Under the pieces are notes generated by a model. That model worked only from the letters and a program-made list of their open reading frames with translations, searched no databases and had not been told where the DNA came from. From positions 2,356,001 to 2,420,000 of the forward strand of contig NZ_CP031557.1 in NCBI RefSeq assembly GCF_003403075.1: a stretch of 64,000 bases of DNA, given 5' to 3'. Shown piece by piece: positions 16,894 to 25,379 of this stretch (position 1 is the stretch's first letter; the number at the start of each line of letters is the position of its first letter). The translations under genes and the position numbers were made by a program. Origin of the DNA: Flavobacterium psychrotrophum. GTDB lineage: Bacteria; Bacteroidota; Bacteroidia; Flavobacteriales; Flavobacteriaceae.

Positions 16894-19225
16894 ATTTATA
16901 TACCTACTATTTTTAATCCTCTTTGCTTACGGCTGTAGTAATACCAAGTACCTGCCCGAAGGCGATATGCTATATGTGGGCGGCAAGGTAACGGTTAAAG
17001 ATACAGTGATGACTAAAAAGCAGCGCAAGGTATTAGAGAAAGAGCTACAGCCCTTGCTGCGCCCTAAACCTAACAGTAATTTTTTAGGATTGCGCTTTAA
17101 GCTATATATGTATAACCTTGCCGGCGAACCTAAAAAAGAAAGCGGCCTGCGCCATTGGATGCGTACAAAACTGGGCGAACCACCTGTACTGTTTAGCCAG
17201 GTAGACCTTGATTATAATGCTGACATTTTACAAAACTATAGTGAGAATAAAGGTTTTTTCAAGACCCGCACTTCGGCAGATTCGGTTTCAAAAAGTCGAC
17301 GTGCTACGGCATTGTATACAGTTACTACCAATAAGCAGTTTAAGATACGTAACGTAACTTTCCCTGATACGGCAGGATCAAAACTGGAAAAAGATATTGC
17401 CCGCACGGCACGCCGCAGCCTTTTAAAAACAGGCGACCCTTATGACCTTGCTACCATCAAGGCAGAGCGCGACCGTATAGATAACCGTCTTAAAAACAGG
17501 GGGTATTATTACTTTAATGCCGATTATATATTGGCTCGTGTAGATAGTACTGCCGGTAATTACCAGGTAGATATAAAACTTATAGTTAAGGATGAAACAC
17601 CAGAAAAAGCACGGCAGGTATACAAAATAAACGATATCATTATTTTTCCTAACCACTCTCTTACAAATAATCAGGACAGTATCCGTGTGGCTAAAGGTGC
17701 TGTAGAAAAGTATAAAGATTTTACGATCATAGATTCGGCGCACACCTTTCGCCCCATTATTTACGATAAGACGTTGTTTTTCCATAAAGGAGATACATAC
17801 AGCAGGCGCGACCATAACCTGTCGCTTAACAGGCTGGTAAACCTGGGCACGTTTAAGTTTGTAAAGAATGAGTTTCATCCATCGGCTTCAGACTCGGTTA
17901 AGAATATGCTCGATGTATACTATTACTTTACACCCCTGCCTAAAAAATCAATACGTATAGAAACTACAGGTAAGACCAACTCTGCTAACTATAATGGTGC
18001 AGAAGTTACCGTAAACTGGAGTAACCGCAATACATTTAGAGCCGCAGAATTATTAAACATTGCCGTAAACGGTGGTATGGATGTACAGGTAGCCGGTCAA
18101 AACAAAGGGTATAATGTGTACCATATAGGTGGAGAAACCAGTCTGGTGTGGCCCCGTTTTATAACACCAATTAAGGTAAAAGACAGCAGTGCCTTTGTAC
18201 CACGTACCAAGGCATCATTAAGTTATGACTATCAAAAGAGGATGAAACTTTATGCGCTTAATACCTTTAGGGCGCAGTTTGGTTACTTATGGAAAGATAA
18301 CGTGCGTACAGAGCACCAGCTTTATGTATCAGACATTACCTATGTAAACCCGGCTAATGTAACAGCAGAGTACCAGCGATTGATAATAGGAGAAAATGGC
18401 ACCCCAGAAAACCCCGAAAATCCATCATTACAGCGAGTTATAGACAAGCAGCTTATTTTTGGCCCTACCTATTCGTTTAATTATACGAATACCATGCAAA
18501 AAAATAAAAAGCATACCATTTATTACAAAGGCTCGCTGGAGCTTGCAGGTACTATAGCAGGTTTAGCAACAGGGGCTAAAGCAAGCGACCAGAAAACAGT
18601 ACTACAAGTGCCGTTTAGTCAGTTTGTAAAAACCGAGCAGGATTTTAGGCACTATCTTAAGCTGGGAGAAAATTCGCAGTTGGCAAGCCGTGTTATTGTA
18701 GGTGTAGGATATCCTTATGGTAACTCTACTGCATTGCCCTACATCAGGCAGTTTTTTATAGGCGGAACTAACAGTATCAGGGCATTTCGTGCCAGGAGCC
18801 TTGGCCCCGGGTCTTACGATTACAGAACCCAAAATGAAGGTAACACAAACCAAAGCAGCTTTTTGCCTGACCAGAGTGGCGACCTAAAACTGGAACTGAA
18901 TACAGAATATCGTGCACAATTGTATAAATTTATTCATGGTGCCGTGTTTGTAGATGCCGGTAACATCTGGCTTTGGAACAAAGACGACAGCCGCCCCGGT
19001 GCTGAATTTAGCAGTAAATTTGCCAGCGAAATAGCCGTGGGTACAGGAGCCGGTTTACGTTTAGACCTTTCGTTTATTGTATTGAGGCTGGACCTTGCCT
19101 TTCCGTTGCGCAAACCATGGCTACCGGAAAACAACCGTTGGGTGTTAGATGAAATCAACTTTGGCAGCGGCTCGTGGAGAAAAGATAACCTGGTATTTAA
19201 CCTGGCTATAGGGTATCCTTTTTAA
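16877..19225 (+). CDS. tamL: TamL: lipidated BamA/TamA-family outer-membrane protein
   Basis: A 782-residue Omp85 protein. Instead of an ordinary signal peptide it has a lipoprotein signal (MMKINKFIYLLFLILFAYGC, then SNTKYLPEGD), the feature that separates Bacteroidota TamL from TamA. POTRA-like segments occupy about residues 30-400 (FKIRNVTFPD, GDPYDLATIKAERDRIDNRLKNRGYYYF). The C-terminal 16-strand barrel has the family motif region FFIGGTNSIRAFRARSLGPGSY and ends GSWRKDNLVFNLAIGYPF. The start at 16877 overlaps tamB by 17 bp; a second ATG lies at 16880. The pair very likely acts together in outer-membrane assembly. A terminator follows at about 19253. Confidence 0.9.
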   Translation: MMKINKFIYLLFLILFAYGCSNTKYLPEGDMLYVGGKVTVKDTVMTKKQRKVLEKELQPLLRPKPNSNFLGLRFKLYMYNLAGEPKKESGLRHWMRTKLGEPPVLFSQVDLDYNADILQNYSENKGFFKTRTSADSVSKSRRATALYTVTTNKQFKIRNVTFPDTAGSKLEKDIARTARRSLLKTGDPYDLATIKAERDRIDNRLKNRGYYYFNADYILARVDSTAGNYQVDIKLIVKDETPEKARQVYKINDIIIFPNHSLTNNQDSIRVAKGAVEKYKDFTIIDSAHTFRPIIYDKTLFFHKGDTYSRRDHNLSLNRLVNLGTFKFVKNEFHPSASDSVKNMLDVYYYFTPLPKKSIRIETTGKTNSANYNGAEVTVNWSNRNTFRAAELLNIAVNGGMDVQVAGQNKGYNVYHIGGETSLVWPRFITPIKVKDSSAFVPRTKASLSYDYQKRMKLYALNTFRAQFGYLWKDNVRTEHQLYVSDITYVNPANVTAEYQRLIIGENGTPENPENPSLQRVIDKQLIFGPTYSFNYTNTMQKNKKHTIYYKGSLELAGTIAGLATGAKASDQKTVLQVPFSQFVKTEQDFRHYLKLGENSQLASRVIVGVGYPYGNSTALPYIRQFFIGGTNSIRAFRARSLGPGSYDYRTQNEGNTNQSSFLPDQSGDLKLELNTEYRAQLYKFIHGAVFVDAGNIWLWNKDDSRPGAEFSSKFASEIAVGTGAGLRLDLSFIVLRLDLAFPLRKPWLPENNRWVLDEINFGSGSWRKDNLVFNLAIGYPF

Positions 19226-19252
19226 AGCATCAATATTTAATAGAGCATAAAA

Positions 19253-19288
19253 AAACCGGAGCAATTAAAGTTGCTCCGGTTTTTTTTA
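19253..19288 (+). terminator. intrinsic terminator of the tamB-tamL operon
   Basis: AAACCGGAGCAA (19253-19264) pairs perfectly with TTGCTCCGGTTT (19271-19282), loop of 6 nt, then a T-run to 19287. Confidence 0.9.
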
Positions 19289-19294
19289 TGAATT

Positions 19295-19456
19295 AGAACT
19301 CATCTTGACTTTTTTCAATTGGCTGCAAACTGGTCTTTTCGCTCCATATTTTGCCTGTTTATTACTCCGTAGCGCTGCTATGCAGTGCAAAAAAGTCAAA
19401 GTCTGAATCAAAAATCCCTATTTTTCGCTTCAATCAAAAAAGTCAAGACGAGTTCT
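19295..19456. repeat. 162 bp element bounded by a 21 bp inverted repeat
   Basis: The two ends, 19295-19315 and 19436-19456, are inverted repeats with one mismatch (20 of 21; left arm begins AGAACTCATCTTGAC). A further copy of the inner motif AAAAAAGTCAAA lies at 19389-19400. The element fills the whole gap between the tamL terminator and the ndh stop, and its right end touches the ndh stop codon. No reading frame is apparent. It looks like a small dispersed palindromic element or an extended hairpin between convergent genes. Confidence 0.7.
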
Positions 19457-20748
19457 TAGTTTAGCGGCTTACTTGCCTCCGGTAGTTGCCTGTTTCGTTT
19501 TTCAGGACGGATTATCATACGCAGTGGCTGATCCATTGAGAAATAAGAAACCATCCAGTTCCAGAACGTTACAAACCTGTTGCGATACGTAAGCAATGAC
19601 AGTAAGTGAATAAACAGCCACATCATCCAGGCCAGTAATCCCTTAAAGTGCATTTTAGGTTTTGGCAGGTCTACTACGGCCTTATTTTTACCTATGATTG
19701 CCATAGACCCTTTGTCCTTATATTTAAACGGTACAAGGGCTTCGTTCTTAACCAACTTTTTAAAATTGTTTGCAAGGTGCTTGCCCTGCTGTATGGCTAC
19801 CTGTGCTACCTGTGGGTGCCCCTGCGGAAAAGCCACATCAGTATCCTGATAACAGGTATCACCAATAGAATATATGTTAGTGGTATTAATTACCTTGTTG
19901 TGCGCATCTACTATCATACGCTTTGCACGGCCATAGCTTTCCTGCGGTATGCCATCAAAAGCACGGCACGCTACACCGGCAGCCCATATAAGATTTTTAG
20001 ACTGTATGGTTTCTCCATTACTAAGGTGTACGGTATCATTTACAAAATCAGTAACACGGGCATTGAGCTTTACAATAACACCCAGCTTGGTAAGGGCGTC
20101 ATAAGTATCTTTCTGGCTCGCTTTGCTCATGGGTGCAAGCAGCGCATCGCCACCATCTACAAGGTACACATTACTTACACTGGTAGCCAGTTCAGGATAT
20201 TCTTTGCGCAGCACGCCTTTACGCATTTCGGCAAACATACCGGATACCTCAACACCTGTAGGGCCGCCACCGGCAACAACAATGTTCATATACTTGCGGC
20301 GCTCGCGGCTGTTTTTATGCAGGGTAGCTTTCTCCATACGCTGTAAAAGCTTGTTACGCATTTCGAGCGCATCATTTAGCGTTTTCATCGGGATGGAATT
20401 TTTCTTTACGTTTTCCATACCAAAGTAATTGGTTTCAGCACCCGTTGCAAACACAAGCGCATCATATTCAAGCTCGCCGTTATGCAGTACAGCAATATTT
20501 TCATTGGGCTTAACCATCATAAACTCGCCCATGCGGAAGGTAACATTATCTTTTCCCCTAAAATATTTCCTGAAAGGATAGCTGATACTGGAAGGCTCAA
20601 GATAAGCGGTGGCTACCTGGTAAATAAGTGGCGGAAAAAAATTATAATTGTTTTTATCGACCAGCGTTATCTCAAAATTCTTGTTATCTGAGAGCTCATT
20701 TGCCAGGTTTAGTCCGGCAAAGCCCCCTCCTATTATTACTATTTTCAT
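19456..20748 (-). CDS. ndh: type II NADH dehydrogenase (NDH-2)
   Basis: A 430-residue FAD/NAD(P)-dependent oxidoreductase. The FAD-binding Rossmann motif is at the very N-terminus (IVIIGGGFAGLNLANEL) and the NADH-binding one near residue 163 (IVVAGGGPTGVEVSGMFAE). The FAD-contacting motif NIYSIGDTC occurs later. A C-terminal hydrophobic/amphipathic segment (LLAWMMWLFIHLLSLL, then FVTFWNWMVSYF) is the membrane-association region typical of NDH-2. The enzyme passes electrons from NADH to menaquinone without pumping protons. The gene is monocistronic on the minus strand and convergent with tamL. Confidence 0.92.
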   Translation of the reverse strand: MKIVIIGGGFAGLNLANELSDNKNFEITLVDKNNYNFFPPLIYQVATAYLEPSSISYPFRKYFRGKDNVTFRMGEFMMVKPNENIAVLHNGELEYDALVFATGAETNYFGMENVKKNSIPMKTLNDALEMRNKLLQRMEKATLHKNSRERRKYMNIVVAGGGPTGVEVSGMFAEMRKGVLRKEYPELATSVSNVYLVDGGDALLAPMSKASQKDTYDALTKLGVIVKLNARVTDFVNDTVHLSNGETIQSKNLIWAAGVACRAFDGIPQESYGRAKRMIVDAHNKVINTTNIYSIGDTCYQDTDVAFPQGHPQVAQVAIQQGKHLANNFKKLVKNEALVPFKYKDKGSMAIIGKNKAVVDLPKPKMHFKGLLAWMMWLFIHLLSLLTYRNRFVTFWNWMVSYFSMDQPLRMIIRPEKRNRQLPEASKPLN

Positions 20749-21010
20749 TGGAAATGTGGGTGTTAGAAACTTCTTCTTTTTAGCTTAAAAAGCCTGTATA
20801 AAGTTAAGATTTTGCCTGTTAATACACAAAGTAAATAACCTTGTGTTAAGGAAATTTGTGAAATAATTGGGTTTTGGTATAGCCAATTGTTAATCAGGAA
20901 AAAAAGCACCCTAAAAATTATGCACGCATTATATAGATTTGTTAATATTGTAGGTATTGCCTGTAGCAATATTTATTTTTATCCTTACATAAAAAACGCA
21001 ACGCCATAAC

Positions 21011-22006
21011 ATGAAGAATATATTTAGGAAAGCTACTATAAAAAACAGCATAACTGTGCTAAAAGATACCTTTAACGGCTTTATGGCCGATAAGGGGCTT
21101 AAACTTAGTGCATCGCTTTCTTATTACACGCTGTTTTCGCTTGCACCGCTACTGCTGCTTATTATTTCGCTTGCCAGTTTTTTTTATGGCCGCGATGCTA
21201 CAGAAGGGCGTATTTTTTTTGAGATACGCGACCTTATAGGCAGCGATGCCGCCAAGCAAATACAGCAGGTTATTAAAAACCTTGAATTATCGGGTAAAAC
21301 AACCTTGTCTTTAATAATTGGTATATTTACCCTGATACTGGGTGCCACAACCGTTTTTGGAGAAATTCAGGATTCTATAAACATGATATGGAAGGTAAAG
21401 GCCAAACCTAAAAAAGGGTGGTTAAAGCTTATAAAAGACAGGCTGCGCAGCGGGTCTATCATTATAGGCCTTGGGTTTTTGCTTATAGTATCTTTAATTG
21501 CCAATGGTGCCATTGTAGCCCTTAACGACATCCTTAAGCGCTGGTTCCCTGATTTTACACTTGTAATATTCAATATCATCAACCTTGCCATTAGCTTCCT
21601 TGTTATCACGATATTATTTGGCGTAATATTTAAGGTACTACCCGATGCAAAAATTAAATGGAAGGATGTAAAAGCGGGAGCCTTTTTCACGGCGTGCCTG
21701 TTTTTGTTAGGCAGGTACTTAATTGGTATTTATATAACCACTACCGGAGCCGGTTCTCCCTATGGCGCGGCAGGATCTATAATTGTAATATTGTTATGGA
21801 TTTACTATACCGCTGCCATTATGTATTTTGGTGCAGAGTTTACCCGTGCCTTTGCCATATTTAAAGGCAGGCGCATACAACCGGCAGACTACGCCGTATA
21901 TGTAGAGCAACGCGAAATGGAAAAGGAAAACGGGACTATTACGCAGCAGCCTGTAGCCACAGCTGTAATCGAAGACACCAGCCATCCAAAAGATACTAAC
22001 GCTTAA
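21011..22006 (+). CDS. YihY/virulence factor BrkB family membrane protein
   Basis: A 331-residue inner-membrane protein with six hydrophobic helices and the family signature near the N-terminus: LKLSASLSYYTLFSLAPLLLL. Later segments SLIIGIFTLILGATTVFGEIQDSINMIWKV and GSPYGAAGSIIVILLWIYYTAAIMYFGAEFTRAFA are characteristic of the family (formerly wrongly called RNase BN). The true function is unsettled. The C-terminal tail of about 50 residues is polar (QREMEKENGTITQQP). It stands alone, divergent from ndh and convergent with the FUSC gene. Confidence 0.9.
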   Translation: MKNIFRKATIKNSITVLKDTFNGFMADKGLKLSASLSYYTLFSLAPLLLLIISLASFFYGRDATEGRIFFEIRDLIGSDAAKQIQQVIKNLELSGKTTLSLIIGIFTLILGATTVFGEIQDSINMIWKVKAKPKKGWLKLIKDRLRSGSIIIGLGFLLIVSLIANGAIVALNDILKRWFPDFTLVIFNIINLAISFLVITILFGVIFKVLPDAKIKWKDVKAGAFFTACLFLLGRYLIGIYITTTGAGSPYGAAGSIIVILLWIYYTAAIMYFGAEFTRAFAIFKGRRIQPADYAVYVEQREMEKENGTITQQPVATAVIEDTSHPKDTNA

Positions 22007-22008
22007 GG

Positions 22009-22119
22009 GCAAATACATTATAAAATAAGCCACGAATTGCACAAATTCTCACAAACTAATTAGTGATTAATCGTGCAATTTGTGACAAAAAACTTAACTA
22101 AGCGCAATGATGTATTTGC
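22009..22119. repeat. palindromic intergenic repeat between brkB-like and FUSC genes
   Basis: The outer arms are GCAAATACAT (22009-22018) and ATGTATTTGC (22110-22119), perfect inverted repeats. Inside is a second imperfect pair around ATTGCACAAATT (22036-22047) and the region 22071-22085. It sits between two convergent genes and could act as a bidirectional transcription stop. No reading frame. Confidence 0.5.
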
Positions 22120-22124
22120 ATTAA

Positions 22125-23183
22125 CTAACGCTTAAGTGCGATGCGGGTTTTGCGAAGCTGGCGTTCCATCTTATCCTTAATTTTTTGGTGGTATAAAAAG
22201 TACCCGCCTATTGCCCCAACAAGACTGCCCAGGACAATATCTGTAAAACGAGCCACTACAAGCTCATTCGGCCTGCCCGAGAGGCTGCTGCCAAACTCAG
22301 CAAGCAACAAAGTAAGGCTGGTTATAAATATAACTGCGTAGCCATAGTTACGGGTAATAAACATTTCTACAACAAACTGCATTAGGGCTATGCCCAGACA
22401 GATACCCCAAACGGGCAATTTTAAAGACAGTAAAACATAAGCAAGCCCGAGCCCCAAAAATGTGCCGATGATGCGTTGTAAACTGCGCTGCCAAATATGT
22501 TTAGCCGATACACCCTGCATTACCGCCAGGCACGATACCGGTACCCAATACGGATTCTCGAGCTGGAATAATTTGGCTACTGCCAATGAAACACCTATGG
22601 TAATCCCAAAAATGGCTGATTCTGCCGTACCGCTAATCAGGTTCTTTTGTACAATTATTGTTTCCTGCGCATCAGGGTTTTTAGTGCGTACCATAAAACC
22701 ATAGATAAACGCAAGCAGGCAGGCACTAATACATCCCATTGTGGCAAGCCCGGTTTTAAGTGGAATTTGTTCTAAATTAAATGGCATGCAAATGCCTACT
22801 GCAGCAAGCATTATAAAAAAGAAATTGCCGGGAGGTTTTAGTTTAAAATATCGTGTTACCCAGTGTACGGCAAAAGTAAAACCGCCCAGATAAACACTCG
22901 CCACTATAGGGTTAAAGCTAAACAGCAATCCTGAAAAGAATGAAATGAGCAGCCCAAATGCGCACGCCATAAGAGTAATCATCCGGCGGGTAAATGATGC
23001 CTCTGGCAGGTATAAAATTACCAGTCCCGCAATACTCGCTACAGAACCTGCCAGAACATTGCCTGCAAAATAGCCAATGAATAACGGTGTGCTAACACAT
23101 AATGATGCCAGTAAAGGAATGTGCCACCCGCGGGAGGATGGTTTGAGGGCATAAAGTTCGCGGATTTCCTGCAATAATTTCAT
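22125..23183 (-). CDS. FUSC family membrane protein
   Basis: A 352-residue protein with about ten hydrophobic helices in two groups, for example GWHIPLLASLCVSTPLFIGYF and LVILYLP in the first half, and SAIFGITIGVSLAVAKLFQL followed by VPVSCLAVMQGVSAKHIWQRSLQRIIGTFLG in the second. The second is the conserved segment of the FUSC/aromatic-acid exporter family. It ends with a basic cytoplasmic tail (KDKMERQLRKTRIALKR). Relatives export fusaric or hydroxybenzoic acids, but the substrate here cannot be told. It lacks the large soluble domain of longer FUSC proteins. Confidence 0.85.
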   Translation of the reverse strand: MKLLQEIRELYALKPSSRGWHIPLLASLCVSTPLFIGYFAGNVLAGSVASIAGLVILYLPEASFTRRMITLMACAFGLLISFFSGLLFSFNPIVASVYLGGFTFAVHWVTRYFKLKPPGNFFFIMLAAVGICMPFNLEQIPLKTGLATMGCISACLLAFIYGFMVRTKNPDAQETIIVQKNLISGTAESAIFGITIGVSLAVAKLFQLENPYWVPVSCLAVMQGVSAKHIWQRSLQRIIGTFLGLGLAYVLLSLKLPVWGICLGIALMQFVVEMFITRNYGYAVIFITSLTLLLAEFGSSLSGRPNELVVARFTDIVLGSLVGAIGGYFLYHQKIKDKMERQLRKTRIALKR

Positions 23184-23231
23184 ACTGCAAAATTATGCCA
23201 ATTATTAATATAATTCAGTCTAAATAATTTA

Positions 23232-23376
23232 TCACGCAAAGGCGCCAAGACGCAAAGCTATATACTAAACTAGGTTTCAATACAGCGACTGTTAAGTCGC
23301 AAAGCTTTGCGACTTAACAGTCGCTTCGTGGGTAGCTGTGCGTAACCCAGCTTTGCGTCTTCGCGCCTTTGCGTGA
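23232..23376. repeat. nested palindromic repeat of the CGCAAAGGCG type
   Basis: The outer arms, 23232-23259 and 23349-23376, are 28 bp inverted repeats with one mismatch (left arm begins TCACGCAAAGGCGCC). Inside lies a perfect 40 bp palindrome at 23285-23324, centred on GCAAAGCTTTGC. The whole could fold into a cruciform or RNA double hairpin. It lies in the gap upstream of the FUSC gene and has no reading frame. A related palindrome occurs at 42965-43016, so this is a dispersed family within the window. Confidence 0.8.
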
Positions 23377-23444
23377 CATAAAATAGTAGAAAAAATCAGG
23401 CTACGATATATTCATAAATGGTATTACTATATCTCTTAAAAACA

Positions 23445-23469
23445 AAAAACTTCCATAAAGGAAGTTTTT
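23445..23469 (-). terminator. terminator downstream of the stress-protein gene
   Basis: AAAAACTTCC (23445-23454) pairs with GGAAGTTTTT (23460-23469), a perfect 10 bp stem with a 5 nt loop. On the minus strand it is followed by a T-run. It lies just past the stop of the PPOX-fold gene. Confidence 0.8.
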
Positions 23470-23497
23470 CGTCATTCATATTCAGGTTTCAGGTCTA

Positions 23498-24004
23498 TTA
23501 TACATTCAGCCTGCCTTCTACCCCACCGTCATCTACGCCGCCTACAAGGGCGCCAATAGCTATTTTAAGCAATGATATCATCTTACCATTTTTGGTATCC
23601 CAGTAATAGGCATCCTGTGGGGTTACTTTAATAACCGTAGCGTTAGGGTCGTTCTTGCCTTCTTCAAACCATGTTTTAGCCATGGGTGTCCATATATCCT
23701 CTACACGAGAGCTGTCTGTATAAATAACTGCCGTACCAAATACTGATAGGAAATGGGCATCTGCATTCTTGGCAAAAATAAGCTGCACCTCGTTATCGTG
23801 GCTTATTTCAAAATTTTTGTTGCTGTCCTTAGAGCTCAGGAACCAAAGGTTCCCCTGGTCGTCAACCTCCTGCACACCCATGGGGCGTGTAGGTACCGGC
23901 CTTACCGAAAGTTCTGTACAAAACATACACATTTTTATATCTTCGGCCATTTCCTTTATTTTGGCAATGGCCTCACTGCTGAAAAGATCTTTTTGAGTTC
24001 CCAT
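23498..24004 (-). CDS. pyridoxamine 5'-phosphate oxidase-fold general stress protein
   Basis: A 168-residue protein of the general stress protein 26 type with a split-barrel flavin-binding fold. Typical stretches are MCMFCTELSVRPVPTRPMG, GNLWFLSSKDSNKN, VQLIFAKNADAHFLSVFGTAVI and the tryptophan-containing TPMAKTWFEEGKNDPNATVIKV. It lacks the full PLP-synthesis active site of PdxH, so it is more likely an FMN or heme-type binding protein with a stress role than a vitamin B6 enzyme. The C-terminus is Gly/Val-rich (ALVGGVDDGGVEG). It lies 26 bp after the SpoIIAA-like gene on the same strand, so the two are probably one stress-related operon. Confidence 0.85.
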   Translation of the reverse strand: MGTQKDLFSSEAIAKIKEMAEDIKMCMFCTELSVRPVPTRPMGVQEVDDQGNLWFLSSKDSNKNFEISHDNEVQLIFAKNADAHFLSVFGTAVIYTDSSRVEDIWTPMAKTWFEEGKNDPNATVIKVTPQDAYYWDTKNGKMISLLKIAIGALVGGVDDGGVEGRLNV

Positions 24005-24030
24005 AATAATTGTTTTAAAGTTGGTGGAAA

Positions 24031-24405
24031 TTATACATCAGTACGTTCAGATACCCAGTCTACCGCATGCTGATAGTCTGATTTGGGATAACCGCGAAAT
24101 TCGCCGGGCATTACTTTACTAAATACACCCGTAAATTTCTGTACTCCTTCTGAGTCGGTTATAATGGCAGCCCTGTTCCACTTAGTTAAGTTTTGAACTC
24201 CCAGCAGCGCATCCTGAAGCCAGGCACCCGCAGTAAAATCTTTTGGAACATCATCTTCAAGATACAGAAGGTAGTTCAGCTTGCCGGTTTTATCTACCAA
24301 GTCGGCTACGGTTTCTTTCACGATCTCAAAATCGTCTTTCGTTACTTCGCCTGCTGCCCGAAAGGCAACCATATTATTAGGTACATCGTTTATCTGCGTT
24401 ATCAT
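24031..24405 (-). CDS. SpoIIAA-like (STAS/SEC14-type) protein
   Basis: A 124-residue soluble protein. The sequence pattern (NMVAFRAAGEVTKDDFEIV, then LNYLLYLEDDVPKDFTAGAWLQDALLGV, then WNRAAIITDSEGVQKFTGVFSKVMPGEFRGYP) is the SpoIIAA-like (DUF3478) family, which has a STAS/SEC14-like alpha-beta fold. Its biochemical role is not established; stress or ligand binding has been suggested for relatives. It precedes the PPOX-fold stress protein by 26 bp, supporting a shared operon. Confidence 0.82.
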   Translation of the reverse strand: MITQINDVPNNMVAFRAAGEVTKDDFEIVKETVADLVDKTGKLNYLLYLEDDVPKDFTAGAWLQDALLGVQNLTKWNRAAIITDSEGVQKFTGVFSKVMPGEFRGYPKSDYQHAVDWVSERTDV

Positions 24406-24744
24406 GATGTTGTGGTTTTTAATTCGTATACTTCAAAGTTAGCCCTAACATGCTTAGACGTATGTTATTGGCTTCATAAAGCATACCCAACAAAATGATA
24501 AATTTCAGAGAGTGAGATTTTAAAGCATGAATATTAAATACTTGATAGTGTCAAATATTCCCACGTTAAAATCTCTATATTTTTAACAAATAGGTACATA
24601 GCTTGCCTTGAGCTAAAAGAACAGATAGAAAATAAATTTTACACATAGCTATGTGAAGCGTAGCTTTGCCTTATGTAAACTTACAAGACTACTATACCCA
24701 TCTATCTATGTGGTTAATTGTTTTGGTATCCGGTAAATGGCAAA
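24406..24744. other. intergenic region with short palindromes
   Basis: 339 bp without a credible gene. It contains a perfect 14 bp palindrome, CACATAGCTATGTG, at 24642-24655, and two further ACATAG/CTATGT motifs at about 24597 and 24710. The stretch 24590-24730 therefore looks like another small dispersed palindromic repeat, but weaker than those elsewhere in the window. It must also hold the promoter of the SpoIIAA-like gene. Confidence 0.4.
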
Positions 24745-25236
24745 TCACAGTTGCTTCTGCATCAGGTAATCTTCCATAACATAACCATTACCAATGTCTA
24801 TATTATCGTCGCCCATATTCTCAAAGCCCGATTTAATATAAAAGTTTAGTGCCGGGTTAAAACGGTTTACGTTAAGGACCAGCTTGTCGTTTGTATGAAG
24901 TCGGGCGGCATTTTCTACAACGGTTAAAAGTGCACGGCCTGCACCCTTGCCATGAGTTTCAGGTAACACATACAGTTTATGCAGCTTAGTAGTTTCAGAT
25001 AGGTAATTAATTTCATAAGCGGCAAAACCCATAGGTATTCCTTCTTCCTCAATAATTAAAAACTCATGCCCTTTTATGGCTATCTGCTCTTCTATAGCTT
25101 TATGGCTGTACATCATATCAAGCATATAATCCAGTTGCTCTGTGGTAAGGATTTTACTATATGTTGCATCCCAGGTTATAAGGGCTATTTTATGTATAAT
25201 TTCGTAGTCTTGTAGCGTGGCTTTTCTTATTTCCAT
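24745..25236 (-). CDS. GNAT family N-acetyltransferase
   Basis: A 163-residue protein that fills the GNAT fold. It starts MEIRKATLQDYEIIHKIALITW and has the acetyl-CoA binding motif in KLYVLPETHGKGAGRALLTVVE (the HGKGAG loop, equivalent to Q/RxxGxG/A), then LVLNVNRFNPALNFYIKSGFENMG, the classical beta5-alpha5 region. The substrate (amino group of a small molecule or protein) cannot be deduced. It is monocistronic on the minus strand. Confidence 0.9.
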   Translation of the reverse strand: MEIRKATLQDYEIIHKIALITWDATYSKILTTEQLDYMLDMMYSHKAIEEQIAIKGHEFLIIEEEGIPMGFAAYEINYLSETTKLHKLYVLPETHGKGAGRALLTVVENAARLHTNDKLVLNVNRFNPALNFYIKSGFENMGDDNIDIGNGYVMEDYLMQKQL

Positions 25237-25379
25237 TACTTTTTAGTTGCAAAAACCCAGTAATTTCTGGTATTTTATTATTTGGTAAAGGTAAAAAAAA
25301 TTATTGGCACAGATATTGGTTATACCTAATCAAACCACTAAGAAAAACGTTTTATCTGGCAACTAACTTTACACTGATC

